Source: Mongoliimonas terrestris | Lineage (GTDB): Bacteria; Pseudomonadota; Alphaproteobacteria; Rhizobiales; Pleomorphomonadaceae | NCBI RefSeq assembly: GCF_001927285.1 | Contig: NZ_MSIG01000005.1 | Location: 304,600-368,599, forward strand | Length of the DNA: 64,000 nt | Direction of reading: 5' to 3' | Part shown: positions 8,473 through 18,803 of the stretch, in pieces | How the letters are laid out: the number at the start of each line of letters is the position of its first letter | Position numbering within the stretch: the first letter of the stretch is position 1 | Notes under the pieces: model-generated | Databases searched by the model: none | What the model saw: only the letters and a program-made list of their open reading frames with translations | Told to the model about the DNA's origin: nothing | Translations under genes and position numbers: made by a program

Positions 8473-9654
8473 TCAGGCGGCCTTGGCGCTGCCGGTCTTG
8501 GCGGCCTGCACCGACAGACGCGCGGCTTCGGCCAGGGTGGTCGCGGAGATCACGTTGATCCCGCTCTCGTTGATGATCTTGCGGCCTTCCTCGACGTTGG
8601 TGCCGGCGAGGCGCACGACCAGCGGCAGCTCCAGGCCGGAGATCTCCACCGCCTTGACGACGCCCTGGGCGACCCAGTCGCAGCGGTTGATGCCGGCGAA
8701 GATGTTGACGAGGATCGCCTTCACGTTCTTGTCCTGGGTCACCAGGCGGAAGGCCTTGGCCACGCGCTCGGGCGTCGCGCCGCCGCCGATGTCGAGGAAG
8801 TTGGCCGGAGCGCCGCCTTCCAGGAGGATCATGTCCATGGTCGCCATGGCGAGGCCGGCGCCGTTGACGATGCAGCCGACGTCGCCGTCGAGGCCCACGT
8901 AGGAGAGGCCGCGGTCGGCGGCTTGCGTCTCGCGCGGATCTTCCTGGCTCTTGTCACGGAGCTCGGAGATGTCCGGGTGGCGAAACATGGCGTTATCGTC
9001 GAAGCTCATCTTGGCGTCGAGGGCGATCAGGTTGCCCTCGCCGGTGAAGACCAACGGGTTGATCTCCAGCATCACGCCGTCCTTGTCGCGGAAGGCGCGG
9101 TAGGCCCCGAGGATCACCCGGGTGGCGTCGGCGACGGCCGAGCCCGGCAGGCCGAGCTTGAAGGCGAGTTCGCGGGCCTGGAAGGCCTGCATGCCGACGG
9201 CCGGTTCCACGGAGATCTTGACAATCGAATCCGGATGGTTCTCGGCCACTTCCTCGATGTCCATGCCGCCTTCGGTGGACCCGATGACGATGACGCGCTG
9301 CTCGGCGCGGTCGAGCACGAAGCCGAGGTAGAGCTCCTTGGCGATGTTGACGCCGCCTTCCACGTAGAGGCGGTTCACCATCTTGCCGGCCGGGCCGGAC
9401 TGATGGGTGACGAGCTTGCGGCCGAGCATCTTCTCGGCGGCTTCTTCGACGTCATGCTCGGACTTGCAGACCTTCACGCCGCCGGCCTTGCCGCGGCCGC
9501 CGGTGTGCACCTGGGCCTTCACCACCCATACCGAACCGCCGATCTCGCGCGCCCGGTAGGCCGCCTGCTCGGGGCTGTAGGCAAGGCCGCCCTTGGGGAT
9601 CGGCACGCCGAACTTGGCGAGAATTTCCTTCGCCTGATATTCATGGATATCCAT
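8473..9654 (-). CDS. mtkA: Malate-CoA ligase (malate thiokinase) beta subunit
   Basis: 393 residues with the ATP-grasp fold of the succinyl-CoA synthetase beta family, beginning [15 protein letters not shown]-grasp motifs include [16 protein letters not shown], the metal-binding LEINPLV and [12 protein letters not shown]. The C-terminal domain carries [11 protein letters not shown] and [13 protein letters not shown]. The residues I can compare resemble methylotroph MtkA closely (for example [12 protein letters not shown] and the NRCDWVA loop). Together with MtkB it activates malate for cleavage to glyoxylate and acetyl-CoA by malyl-CoA lyase. The ATG at 9654 follows GAGGAAGTGACCC. A 232-base spacer containing a long inverted repeat separates it from mcl upstream. 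Confidence 0.9.
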   Translation of the reverse strand: MDIHEYQAKEILAKFGVPIPKGGLAYSPEQAAYRAREIGGSVWVVKAQVHTGGRGKAGGVKVCKSEHDVEEAAEKMLGRKLVTHQSGPAGKMVNRLYVEGGVNIAKELYLGFVLDRAEQRVIVIGSTEGGMDIEEVAENHPDSIVKISVEPAVGMQAFQARELAFKLGLPGSAVADATRVILGAYRAFRDKDGVMLEINPLVFTGEGNLIALDAKMSFDDNAMFRHPDISELRDKSQEDPRETQAADRGLSYVGLDGDVGCIVNGAGLAMATMDMILLEGGAPANFLDIGGGATPERVAKAFRLVTQDKNVKAILVNIFAGINRCDWVAQGVVKAVEISGLELPLVVRLAGTNVEEGRKIINESGINVISATTLAEAARLSVQAAKTGSAKAA

Positions 9655-9720
9655 GGGTCACTTCCTCTGGAACGATGTTCTGGGGGAGAGCCGGAGACCG
9701 ATCGACCTCGGTCGTGGTTC

Positions 9721-9861
9721 ACCCCTCTCCCTGGCCCTCCCCCACAAGGGGGGAGGGGACGCTGATCCGGCTGTGGAGGCTGACCGGCCGACCGGTTCTT
9801 CGCCCGACCCTTGTCCCGGCGCTCCCTCCCCCCTTGTGGGGGAGGGTCGGGGAGAGGGGGG
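9721..9861. repeat. Long imperfect inverted repeat between mcl and mtkA
   Basis: A 33-base arm (9721-9753) pairs with 9828-9860 at about 30 of 33 positions, with about 75 bases between. Each arm also has an inner small palindrome (CCTCCCCC-ACAA-GGGGGGAGG type). In RNA it would fold into a large hairpin inside the operon. A related element lies between sga and mcl (10915-11062), so it belongs to a dispersed intergenic repeat family. Confidence 0.85.
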
Positions 9862-9886
9862 AACCGCCCCGGTCAGATCCGTTCGC

Positions 9887-10846
9887 TCACGCCGCCTTGG
9901 CGTTCGCCTTCGACTTCTCGGCGATCGCGTCGGCCACCATCACGATGTTCTGGGCCATGCGGGCGGAGGCGGCGTCGATGAGGCGGCCGTCGAGGGACGC
10001 GGCGCCCTTGCCCTGGGCGGCGGCTTCGTCGAGGGCGACGAGCACGCGGCGGGCGCGGTCGACTTCGGCCGGCGGGGGCGAGAACACGTCGTTGGCGAGC
10101 GCGATCTGCGAGGGATGGATGGCCCACTTGCCTTCGCAGCCGAGCACGGCGGCGCGCTTGGCGGCCTTCACATAGTCCTCCGGCGAGGAGAAGTCGCCGA
10201 ACGGCCCGTCGATGGCGCGAAGACCGTAGGCGCGGCAGGCTGTGACCATGCGGTCGATGGCGGCGTGCCACTGGTCGCCCGGATAGTCCGGGTTGAGGCC
10301 GCCGATGACCACGGTGCGCGACCGGCGCGAGGCGGAGAAGTCGGCGACGCCGAAGTGCAGGGCTTCCAGATTGCGGGCGGCGGCGATCGCCTCCACGTTG
10401 GCCATGCCGAGGGTGGTCTCGATCAGGGCCTCGAGGCCGATCTCGTTCGGGATCGCCTTGGCTTCACGGATCTGCGCCACCATGGCTTCCACCATGTAGA
10501 CGTCGCCCGGCACGCCGACCTTGGGGATCAGGATGGTGTCGAGATGTTCGCCGGCCTGCTCGACCACGTCAACCACGTCGCGGTACATCCAGTGGGTGTC
10601 GAGGCCGTTGATGCGCACCGACATGGTCTTGCCGCGCTCGCGCCACGGCATTTCCTTCAGCGCCTTGATGATGTTCTCGCGGGCCGTGACCTTGTCGTTC
10701 GGCGCGACGGCGTCTTCCAGGTCGAGGAAGATGAAGTCGACCTCGGAGTTGAGGGCCTTCTCGAACATCTGCGGGTTGGAGCCCGGAACCGCCAGCTCGG
10801 AGCGCTGAACGCGCGTCTTGACCGGCTTGTACTGGGTGAAGCTCAT
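9887..10846 (-). CDS. mclA: Malyl-CoA lyase of the HpcH/HpaI (CitE) family
   Basis: 319 residues of the CitE-like/HpcH family. Visible hallmarks are RSELAVPGSNPQMFEKA at the N-terminus, the metal- and CoA-site FLDLEDAVAPNDK, VRINGLDTHWMYRD, the Glu of ALIETTLGMAN, IDGPFGDFSS and GKWAIHPSQI. It splits L-malyl-CoA into glyoxylate and acetyl-CoA, the step after malate thiokinase. The stretch between the GGLNPDY motif and the next helix appears shorter than in Methylobacterium MclA, so activity on beta-methylmalyl-CoA or related thioesters is possible. The ATG at 10846 was chosen for its GGAGGAACACCCC leader; an upstream start would add 27 Pro-rich residues. Confidence 0.9.
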   Translation of the reverse strand: MSFTQYKPVKTRVQRSELAVPGSNPQMFEKALNSEVDFIFLDLEDAVAPNDKVTARENIIKALKEMPWRERGKTMSVRINGLDTHWMYRDVVDVVEQAGEHLDTILIPKVGVPGDVYMVEAMVAQIREAKAIPNEIGLEALIETTLGMANVEAIAAARNLEALHFGVADFSASRRSRTVVIGGLNPDYPGDQWHAAIDRMVTACRAYGLRAIDGPFGDFSSPEDYVKAAKRAAVLGCEGKWAIHPSQIALANDVFSPPPAEVDRARRVLVALDEAAAQGKGAASLDGRLIDAASARMAQNIVMVADAIAEKSKANAKAA

Positions 10847-10914
10847 GGGGTGTTCCTCCGGAGGGCGCGGCTCTTGTGGCGCGCCGGGAATTTTGGGTCG
10901 AGCGTCGGGGTTCA

Positions 10915-11062
10915 CCCCCCACTCCAACTCTCCCCCTCAAGGGGGGAGAGAGCCGGTCGGAGGGTGGTGCTTGCGTCGGCGTCTTTCACGTCGGCCGGTT
11001 CTGATCCGGAACCGCCTCGGGACCCTCTCCCCCCTCGAGGGGGAGAGTGGGAGAGGGGGGGG
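10915..11062. repeat. Second long inverted repeat, between sga and mcl
   Basis: CCCCCC ... CTCTCCCCCTCAAGGGGGGAGAG (10915-10950) pairs with CCTCTCCCCCCTCGAGGGGGAGAG ... GAGGGGGG (11022-11062). Both ends contain nested palindromes. It resembles the 9721-9861 element in sequence and in position within the same operon. Confidence 0.8.
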
Positions 11063-11083
11063 CTCCACCCTCTCCGGCAAACC

Positions 11084-12271
11084 TCACGCGGCCGCGGCGG
11101 TCACGTTGCGGCGGGCGCCGTAGTAGGCCTGGGCGGCGGCGACGCCGGAGCCGAACTCGATCTTGGCGCCGCAGTCGACGAGGGCCATCTCGGCGGCCGC
11201 GACGGCACCGAGGAGCATCAGCTCGTTGGTGGCGCCCAGGTGACCGATGCGGAAGACCTTGCCGGACAGCTTGTTGAGGCCCGAGCCGAAGGAGACGCCG
11301 TAGCGGTCGTAGGCGCGGCGGATCACCTGCACGGCGTCCACGTTGGACGGGACCCAGATGGCCGACACGGTGTCGGAGTGCCACTTGGGCTCCTTGGCGA
11401 CGAGGTCGAAGCCCCAGGCCTTCACCGCTTCACGGACGCCCGAGGCGACGTGGTTGTGACGGATGAAGACGTTCTCCAGGCCCTCTTCGAAGAGAAGGTC
11501 GAGGGAGGCGCGCAGGCCGCGCAGGAGAACGGTGGCCGGCGTGTAGGGGAAGTAGCCGTCCTTGTTCATGCGCGTCATGTCTTCGAAGGAGAAGAAGCAG
11601 CGCGGGAACTTGGAGGACTTGTGCGCCTCGAGCGCCTTCTGGCTGACGCAGATGATGGCGAGGCCGGTCGGCAGCATGAAGCCCTTCTGCGAGCCCGACA
11701 CGATGCCGTCGACGCCCCACTCGTCCATGCGGAAGTCGATCGAGGCGACCGAGGACACGCCGTCGATGTAGAGGAGGGCCGGGTGGCCGGCGGCGTCGAG
11801 CGCCTTGCGCATGCCGGCGACGTCGGAGGTGACGCCCGTCGCGGTCTCGTTCTGGGTGCCGAGCACCGCCTTGATCTTGTGCTCCTTGTCGGCCGCCAGG
11901 ATGTCGTGGAAGGTTTCCACCGGGACGCCTTCGCCCCACTCCACGTCCACCACCTGGGTCTCGAAGCCGAGACGCTGGCACATGTCGGCCCAGAGCAGCG
12001 AGAACTGGCCAAAGGTGGAGATGAGGACCTTGTCGCCCGGGTTGAGCGTGTTGGTCAGCACCGCTTCCCAGCCGCCGGTGCCGGAGGACGGGTAGATGAA
12101 GGGCTGGCCGGTCTCGGTCTTGAAGATCTTCTTCAGGTCGGCGAACAGCGGCAGGGTCAGCTTCGGAAAGTCAGGAGAGCGCATGTCCTCCTGCGGCAGG
12201 TTCATTGCACGGCGGACCTGATCCGGAACGTTGGTGGGACCGGGAATGAAAAGGCCGGAGTGGTAGCGCAT
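11084..12271 (-). CDS. sgaA: Serine-glyoxylate aminotransferase
   Basis: 395 residues of the class V aminotransferase family. The N-terminus MRYHSGLFIPGPTNVP and the motifs PSSGTGGWEA, YIDGVSS and the PLP-binding Lys in SGSQKGFMLP match serine-glyoxylate aminotransferase. The C-terminal RIGHLGATNELM segment contributes the substrate-binding Arg. It transfers the amino group of serine to glyoxylate, giving hydroxypyruvate and glycine, and so links the malyl-CoA lyase product to HprA. It is the first gene of the minus-strand cluster sga-mcl-mtkA-mtkB-hprA. The upstream 460 bases are non-coding and carry a spaced direct repeat that may be a regulator site. Confidence 0.92.
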   Translation of the reverse strand: MRYHSGLFIPGPTNVPDQVRRAMNLPQEDMRSPDFPKLTLPLFADLKKIFKTETGQPFIYPSSGTGGWEAVLTNTLNPGDKVLISTFGQFSLLWADMCQRLGFETQVVDVEWGEGVPVETFHDILAADKEHKIKAVLGTQNETATGVTSDVAGMRKALDAAGHPALLYIDGVSSVASIDFRMDEWGVDGIVSGSQKGFMLPTGLAIICVSQKALEAHKSSKFPRCFFSFEDMTRMNKDGYFPYTPATVLLRGLRASLDLLFEEGLENVFIRHNHVASGVREAVKAWGFDLVAKEPKWHSDTVSAIWVPSNVDAVQVIRRAYDRYGVSFGSGLNKLSGKVFRIGHLGATNELMLLGAVAAAEMALVDCGAKIEFGSGVAAAQAYYGARRNVTAAAA

Positions 12272-12735
12272 GGGGTCTCCTCGGGGCGTAGGGCGCGCGG
12301 TTGGGGTTCCGCGCAGGTCTCGTCGCTCGCCCTTCGGCCGTTCGGCGCGCCGGGCTCCTCACCCGGCGACCGCCCTGTCCGTGGCGGGCTCCTCCTGCGG
12401 CGGACAATGTGTCGGCACCCTTGCGGTGAACAGAACGATTTTCTTCAAGAGACCGACAGTTCATCTGAAGGTGCGGTGCAACATTTCGCGTATCGGGACC
12501 ATGTTAAGCTTGGGAGGCACCATTCTGGCCTTCCGCGTGCCTAGAAGATGCGAAGTCATCTACTGCGCAATAGGGGTCATCTATCAAACTCCACGTGATG
12601 CGACAGCCCACCGCAGTGGAAATGCGCAAAGCGCGCCCCTGCAACGCCACGGCCGCGGCTCGGCGGGGCGGTTCGCGAGAAGGGTTTCCCGGATTCGGCC
12701 TTTGGATTGCGCGCCGCGCGTGCCGGGGGCGAATG
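12272..12735. promoter_or_regulatory. Upstream regulatory region of the serine-cycle operon
   Basis: No supported gene. GTCATCTA occurs at 12555-12562 and again at 12576-12583, exactly 21 bases (two helical turns) apart, with the palindrome TGCGCA (12564-12569) between them. This arrangement suits a dimeric activator. On the minus strand TTGATA lies just upstream of this site as a weak -35 candidate. No regulator gene is adjacent. Confidence 0.4.
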
Positions 12736-12765
12736 CAAAAAGACCCCCGGTGGGGCCGAGGGTCT
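12736..12765 (-). terminator. Rho-independent terminator of amn
   Basis: On the minus strand AGACCCTCGGCCCCACCGG folds back on GGGTCT and is followed by TTTTT, about 35 bases past the amn stop. Confidence 0.8.
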
Positions 12766-12799
12766 GCGGTGTGCGTCGGTTTTGCGAAAGGTTTCCAGA

Positions 12800-14296
12800 C
12801 TATTGGAACGCCGTCTCCAGGAAGCTGCGGAGCTTGCGGCTGTGCAGGCGTTCCGGCGGCATCTGGCGAAGCTTTTCCATGGCCAGGATCCCGATCTCCA
12901 GGTGCTGGCTGACCTGCCGCCGGTAGAAGGCGCTCGCCATGCCGGGCAGCTTCAGCTCGCCGTGGAGCGGCTTGTCGGAGACGCAAAGGAGAGTGCCGTA
13001 GGGCACGCGGAAGCGGAAGCCGTTCGCCGCGATGGTGGCGGACTCCATGTCGAGCGCGATGGCGCGCGACTGGCTGAAGCGCTGCACCGGCTCGCGGTGA
13101 TCGCGGAGTTCCCAGTTGCGGTTGTCAATGGTGGCGACTGTGCCGGTGCGCATGATGCGCTTCAGCTCCCAGCCCTCCAGGCCCGTCACCTCCTCCACCG
13201 CCTGTTCCAGGGCGACCTGGATCTCGGCGAGCGCCGGAATGGGAATCCACACCGGCAGGTCGGCGTCGAGCACGTGGTCCTCGCGCACATAGCCGTGGGC
13301 GAGCACGTAGTCGCCAAGCTTCTGGCTGTTCCTGAGGCCCGCGCAGTGGCCGAGCATCAGCCAGGCGTGCGGGCGGAGGACGGCGATGTGGTCGGTGATC
13401 GTCTTGGCGTTGGAGGGGCCGACGCCGATGTTGACGAGGGTGATGCCCGAGTGGTTGTCGCGTGTGAGGTGGTAGGTCGGCATCTGCGGCAGCCGCGGCG
13501 GCGCCTCGCCGGAGGACGGCGCGTGCTCGCCGAGGCGGGTGACGAGGTTGCCGGGCTCCACAAAGGCCGTGTACTCGCCGGTGCCGCTCGCCATCATCTC
13601 GCGCGCCTTGGCGGCGAACTCGTCCACGTAGAACTGGTAGTTGGTGAAGAGCACGAAGTTCTGGAAATGGGCAGGCGACGTCGCGGTGTAGTGCTGCAAG
13701 CGGTGCAGCGAGTAGTCGATGCGCGGCGCCGTGAACGGCGCGAGCGGCAGCGGTTCGCCGGCGCGCGGCTCCAGCGTGCCGTTGACGATCGCGTCGTCCG
13801 TGATGGCAAGGTCCGGCACGTCGAAGAGGTCGCGGAGCGGGCGGGGCAGGGCCTCCACCAGGGTGCCTTCCACGTGCGCGCCTTCGAAGAAGGCGAAGTG
13901 GAGCGGGATGGGCACGTCGCTCTCGCCGATCTCCACCGGGACCGCGTGGTTGCGGATCACCTGGGTGAGCTGGTCGACCAGATAGTCGCGGAAGAGCGCC
14001 GGGCGCGAGATGGTGGTGGTGTAGGTGCCCGGACCCGGCACGTGGCCGTAGGAGAGGCGCGAGTCGGCCAGATCGTGGGTGTCGGTGGTGATGCGGATCG
14101 CCGGGTAGCAGGCGCGGGTGCGGCCGTCGGGCACGTGGCCGTGGGTCACCCGGTCGAAGGCCTCCCGGAGGAAGGTGGTGTTCCGCTCGTAGATCTCGAT
14201 CAGCCGGTCGACGGCGGCGCGCGGGTCGTCGAAGGTCTCGAAGGGGCGGGGGTCCGGGCGGTGCACCGGCGCGGCGGGCCTGATCCTGTCGTTCAT
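12800..14296 (-). CDS. amn: AMP nucleosidase
   Basis: 498 residues, full length for Amn. It has the N-terminal Amn-specific domain (about residues 1-180) and a C-terminal phosphorylase-type nucleosidase domain. Visible motifs are VNIGVGPSNAKTITDH, LMLGHCAGLR, YVLAHGYVREDHVLD and the catalytic-region SRAIALDMESATIAANG. It hydrolyses AMP to adenine and ribose 5-phosphate and helps control adenylate pools. The ATG at 14296 is followed by an Arg/Pro-rich lead of about 15 residues before the conserved part. It is transcribed alone with its own terminator and is divergent from ccrM. Confidence 0.93.
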   Translation of the reverse strand: MNDRIRPAAPVHRPDPRPFETFDDPRAAVDRLIEIYERNTTFLREAFDRVTHGHVPDGRTRACYPAIRITTDTHDLADSRLSYGHVPGPGTYTTTISRPALFRDYLVDQLTQVIRNHAVPVEIGESDVPIPLHFAFFEGAHVEGTLVEALPRPLRDLFDVPDLAITDDAIVNGTLEPRAGEPLPLAPFTAPRIDYSLHRLQHYTATSPAHFQNFVLFTNYQFYVDEFAAKAREMMASGTGEYTAFVEPGNLVTRLGEHAPSSGEAPPRLPQMPTYHLTRDNHSGITLVNIGVGPSNAKTITDHIAVLRPHAWLMLGHCAGLRNSQKLGDYVLAHGYVREDHVLDADLPVWIPIPALAEIQVALEQAVEEVTGLEGWELKRIMRTGTVATIDNRNWELRDHREPVQRFSQSRAIALDMESATIAANGFRFRVPYGTLLCVSDKPLHGELKLPGMASAFYRRQVSQHLEIGILAMEKLRQMPPERLHSRKLRSFLETAFQ

Positions 14297-14385
14297 CGTT
14301 TCTCTCGGTACAAGAAGCCTGACTTGTACCCGATGTCGGATATCACAGTGTGACGCTTTCCGCGCGGGTTTTCTTCATTTGCTAA

Positions 14386-15681
<1,296 letters not shown>

Positions 15682-15735
15682 ACGCGGCAGGTCGTGGCCG
15701 GCTGATCCGGCGCGTGCAGCGAGCATTGCCGAAGT

Positions 15736-15765
15736 GAAAAAACCCTCTCCGTTGCCGGAGAGGGT
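15736..15765 (-). terminator. Hairpin terminator between convergent ccrM and mutY
   Basis: ACCCTCTCCG (15742-15751), loop TTGC, CGGAGAGGGT (15756-15765): a perfect 10-bp stem. AAAAAA precedes it on the plus strand, giving a U-run for minus-strand transcripts; ccrM transcripts may also stop here. The remaining 250 bases up to mutY show no gene. Confidence 0.65.
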
Positions 15766-16014
15766 CGAATATCGAATAAAGTATATGGTTATCTGCCGTC
15801 GTGGCCAGCAACGGACCCGGCGGCGTGTTCGTTTTTCAAACGCCCTCTCCTCTAAGCAGAAACCCGGTGATTTGCAACGGCCGGGGACGATCGTCACGCA
15901 TTAAATTGACTGATCCGCCGTTGTAACAAATCGGATTTCGGCACACGCCGTTGGCGCGCGCCGGCTTCCTGGCCAAGGTGGCAAAGCATCCGCGGACGAG
16001 CGGCCGGCCGGGGA

Positions 16015-17091
16015 TCAACGCCGCGGGCGGCGGGTGGCGCCGGGGAGAGCCGCCTCGACGGCCTTGCGCATCACCGTCGGCAGGGCCTCGTCGGCCACTG
16101 CGGAACGGGGCGCCCACCACGAATCGGCCGGGGCGGGCGCGTCGGCCTCGGCGGTGAGGACGCTCAGAATCAGATGGAAGTGGGTGAAGGTGTGCTCCAC
16201 CCGGCCAGCGGGCCGCCAATCCGCCGGGAAGGGCGCGCTCGCAATGCCGGCGTTGGAGGGATCTTCCGTCCAGGGCGATCCGGGCACGCCGGTCATGCCG
16301 CCGAGGAGGCCCTTGTCCGGCCGGCGCACCAGGAGCACCGCGCCGTCGGACCGGGTCGCCACGAAGGCGGTGCCGTGCCGGGTGGGTCGGTCCTTCTTCG
16401 GGCTCTTGCGCGGATAGGTTTCCTGCAGGCCGGCCGCCCGCGCAACGCAGGCGGCGGCGAACGGGCAGAGGGCGCAGGCCGGCCGCTTCGGCGTGCAGAT
16501 GGTGGCGCCGAGGTCCATCATGGCTTGGGCGAAATTGCCGGGGCGGGCATCGGGCGTCAACTGGTCGGTGAGGCGGCGGATCTCCGGCTTGGCGGCGGGC
16601 AGGGGCGTCTCCACCGAGAAGAGGCGGGTGACGACCCGCTCCACATTGCCGTCCACCACAACGGCGCGCCGGTCGAACGCGATGGCCGCCACCGCTGCCG
16701 CCGTGTAGGCGCCGACGCCGGGCAGGGCGCGCAGGCCCTCCTCGGTGTCGGGGAAACGGCCGTCGTGCTCTGCCGCGACCGCGTCCGCACAGGCCTTGAG
16801 GTTGCGCGCGCGGGAGTAGTAGCCAAGGCCCGCCCAGGCGCGCATGACATCGTCCCGGTCTGCGGCGGCGAGGTCCTGGAGCCGCGGCCAGCGGGTGGTG
16901 AAGGCCTCGAAATAGCTCTTCACCGCCGCCACGGTGGTCTGCTGCAGCATGATCTCGGACAGCCACACCCGATAGGGATCCGGCAGGACGCCGACGGCCC
17001 GATCCTCCGGCGGCACGCGCCAGGGCAGCCGCCGGGCGTTCCGATCATACCAGGCGAGGAGGTCGGCGGGATTCGGGGCTGGACGCTGCAT
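16015..17091 (-). CDS. mutY: Adenine DNA glycosylase
   Basis: 358 residues. The N-terminal helix-hairpin-helix glycosylase domain has the catalytic Glu in SEIMLQQTTV, the HhH loop LPGVGAYTAAA and the catalytic Asp in VVDGNVERV. The 4Fe-4S motif Cys-x6-Cys-x2-Cys-x5-Cys is visible (CTPKRPACALCPFAAAC). The C-terminal part is a NUDIX-like domain that recognises 8-oxoguanine (about residues 240-350). MutY removes adenine mispaired with 8-oxoG. It is divergent from the DUF721 gene, and its order beside DUF721, dsbA-like and smc genes is common in Hyphomicrobiales. Confidence 0.95.
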   Translation of the reverse strand: MQRPAPNPADLLAWYDRNARRLPWRVPPEDRAVGVLPDPYRVWLSEIMLQQTTVAAVKSYFEAFTTRWPRLQDLAAADRDDVMRAWAGLGYYSRARNLKACADAVAAEHDGRFPDTEEGLRALPGVGAYTAAAVAAIAFDRRAVVVDGNVERVVTRLFSVETPLPAAKPEIRRLTDQLTPDARPGNFAQAMMDLGATICTPKRPACALCPFAAACVARAAGLQETYPRKSPKKDRPTRHGTAFVATRSDGAVLLVRRPDKGLLGGMTGVPGSPWTEDPSNAGIASAPFPADWRPAGRVEHTFTHFHLILSVLTAEADAPAPADSWWAPRSAVADEALPTVMRKAVEAALPGATRRPRR

Positions 17092-17284
17092 GGGCGACAG
17101 GGTTGGCCGGCCGGGCGGCGATTTGCAAGCGGCGGCTCGGGTGCCGCGATGTGGATTGCGGGCAGGGCGTCGGCGGCCGGTTGACAGGGGAGCGCGAAGG
17201 CGCCTTCATCCGCGGACGAGACCCGTTGCGCCGGACCAATTGTCCGAACGCCCGGGTGCGGACCTGGCGACCAGGAAGGATATC

Positions 17285-17818
17285 GTGGCCAACGACAAGC
17301 CCGCCTTCGCCTACAAGGGCGCGCGGCCGCTCGCCGACATCGTCGGCGGGGCGCTTTCGGCTGCCTGCCGCAAGCGTGGATTCGCCACGGTCGACCTCAT
17401 CCAGCACTGGCCGGACATTGTCGGCCCGGCCTACGCCACCTCGACCTCGCCGGACCGGCTGTCGTGGACGCGCAAGCCCAAGGGTCTGATCACCGAGGAC
17501 GAGCACGAGCCGGCGCTCCTCACCGTGCGCTGCACCGGGGCGGCGTCGCTGCGCTTCACCCACGAGCTGCCGCAGGTGATCGAGCGCATCAACATGTTCT
17601 TCGGCTATCGCTGCGTCGGCCGCATCCGCCTCGTGCAGCTGCCCGTCGCCCGGATCGAGCGGCCGGTGCGGCCGGCGCCCGGCCCGGTGTCGCCGGAGGC
17701 GGCGGAGACGGTGCGGCAGGCGGCCGCCGGCATCGAGGACGACGGGCTGCGTGCCGCGCTGGAACGGCTCGGCCGGGCCGTCGCGGGCCGGGCCTCGCGC
17801 CCGACGTCGACGCGCTGA
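17285..17818 (+). CDS. DUF721 (DciA-like) protein
   Basis: 177 residues starting at a GTG with an AGGAAGGA Shine-Dalgarno six bases upstream; the open frame further upstream lacks conservation features. The N-terminal ~110 residues show the DUF721 pattern: a helical start (PLADIVGGALSAACRKRGFA), a Trp-containing WPDIVGPAYA segment and the strand LLTVRCTGAASLRFTHELPQVIERIN. DUF721 proteins include DciA, a loader of the replicative helicase in bacteria lacking DnaC. The C-terminal tail (about 60 residues) is Pro/Ala/Arg-rich and probably disordered. The gene leads the plus-strand series DUF721 - dsbA-like - smc. Confidence 0.8.
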   Translation: MANDKPAFAYKGARPLADIVGGALSAACRKRGFATVDLIQHWPDIVGPAYATSTSPDRLSWTRKPKGLITEDEHEPALLTVRCTGAASLRFTHELPQVIERINMFFGYRCVGRIRLVQLPVARIERPVRPAPGPVSPEAAETVRQAAAGIEDDGLRAALERLGRAVAGRASRPTSTR

Positions 17819-17983
17819 CAGGCGGTCGAACGGCCGATCCATTCACGAAAACCTGACCGCCGCACCTGTTCCGGGCGACCGGGACCTTTGAATTCGGCGC
17901 CCGGCTGCCATAGTTTCGACCGGACCGAAGAAGACCATGACCCGGCCGCCGACAGTGCGGCCGAACGGAGGACCGAGACGCCG

Positions 17984-18634
17984 ATGATGACCCGCCGCCG
18001 CTTCCTGGCAACCGCCGGCACGACCGCTCTAGTGCTCGCGCTGGTGCCGTCCTTCCCGTTCGCCGCCTTCGCGCAGGACGGCACCGTGGACGTCGAGGCC
18101 CTGATGGACTCCGGCCCGCTGCCGGAGAAGATGCTGGGCGACCCGAACGCCAAGGTGACGGTGGTGGAATACGCCTCCATGACCTGCGGCCACTGCGCGG
18201 CCTTCCATGAGAAGACCTATCCGCAGCTGAAGGCGGACTATATCGACACCGGCAAGGTGCGGTTCGTGTTCCGCGAGTTCCCGCTCGATCCGCTCGCCGC
18301 CGCCGGCTTCATGCTGGCGCGCAACGCCATGGGCGACACCTATTTCGACGTGGTCGACCTTCTGTTCGAAAAGCAGCGCGACTGGGCCTATTCGGACGAC
18401 CCGGTGACGGCGCTGCGCACGCTCGCCAAGCAGTTCGGCTACACCGACGCGACCTTCGAGCAGACCCTTTCGGACCAGCCGCTGCTCGACAACATCAACG
18501 CCGTGCGCGAGCGCGGCGAGAAGGAATTCGGCGTCAACTCCACGCCGACCTTCTTCATCAACGGTCAGCGCCACCGCGGCGCCATGTCGATGGAAGAGAT
18601 GGCCAAGATCCTCGATCCCATGCTGCAGGGCTGA
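17984..18634 (+). CDS. DsbA-family periplasmic thiol-disulfide oxidoreductase
   Basis: 216 residues. The N-terminus MMTRRRFLATAG with a hydrophobic stretch and AFA/Q cleavage (about residue 30) looks like a twin-arginine (Tat) signal. The mature part is a thioredoxin fold with an inserted helical domain. The active site is Cys68-Gly-His-Cys71 (TCGHCAAFHEKTYP), and the cis-Pro loop is NSTPTFFINGQ. Such proteins form or isomerise disulfides in the periplasm; the CGHC pair and length resemble the alphaproteobacterial DsbA-like group found just upstream of smc. No DsbB gene is adjacent. A GGAGG about 13 bases upstream is a somewhat distant ribosome-binding site. Confidence 0.88.
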   Translation: MMTRRRFLATAGTTALVLALVPSFPFAAFAQDGTVDVEALMDSGPLPEKMLGDPNAKVTVVEYASMTCGHCAAFHEKTYPQLKADYIDTGKVRFVFREFPLDPLAAAGFMLARNAMGDTYFDVVDLLFEKQRDWAYSDDPVTALRTLAKQFGYTDATFEQTLSDQPLLDNINAVRERGEKEFGVNSTPTFFINGQRHRGAMSMEEMAKILDPMLQG

Positions 18635-18803
18635 TGGATCGCGCCGGATGGCCGCTTGCCGGCGGCCACCGGGACAAACTGGTTGATATCCTCGCCGGCC
18701 GGCGTCGCGCACCCTTGCCAAGGGTCGCCCGCCGGCCGTCTTGTTTTCCGGCCGCTCCGACGCTGCGACTGGCAGCCCGGGCGGGCGGACCGAGACGGTG
18801 GGC

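Noticed and set aside
7559..9654. Succinyl-CoA synthetase sucCD
   Set aside because: Family level fits, but the genes lie between malyl-CoA lyase and hydroxypyruvate reductase genes with no TCA-cycle neighbours, so malate thiokinase is the better call.
9653..12544. Very long plus-strand open frame (963 codons) opposite sga, mcl and mtkA
   Set aside because: It is antisense to well-supported serine-cycle genes, has no family features and is rich in Gly/Ala/Asp/His/Arg, as expected for the complementary frame of GC-rich genes.
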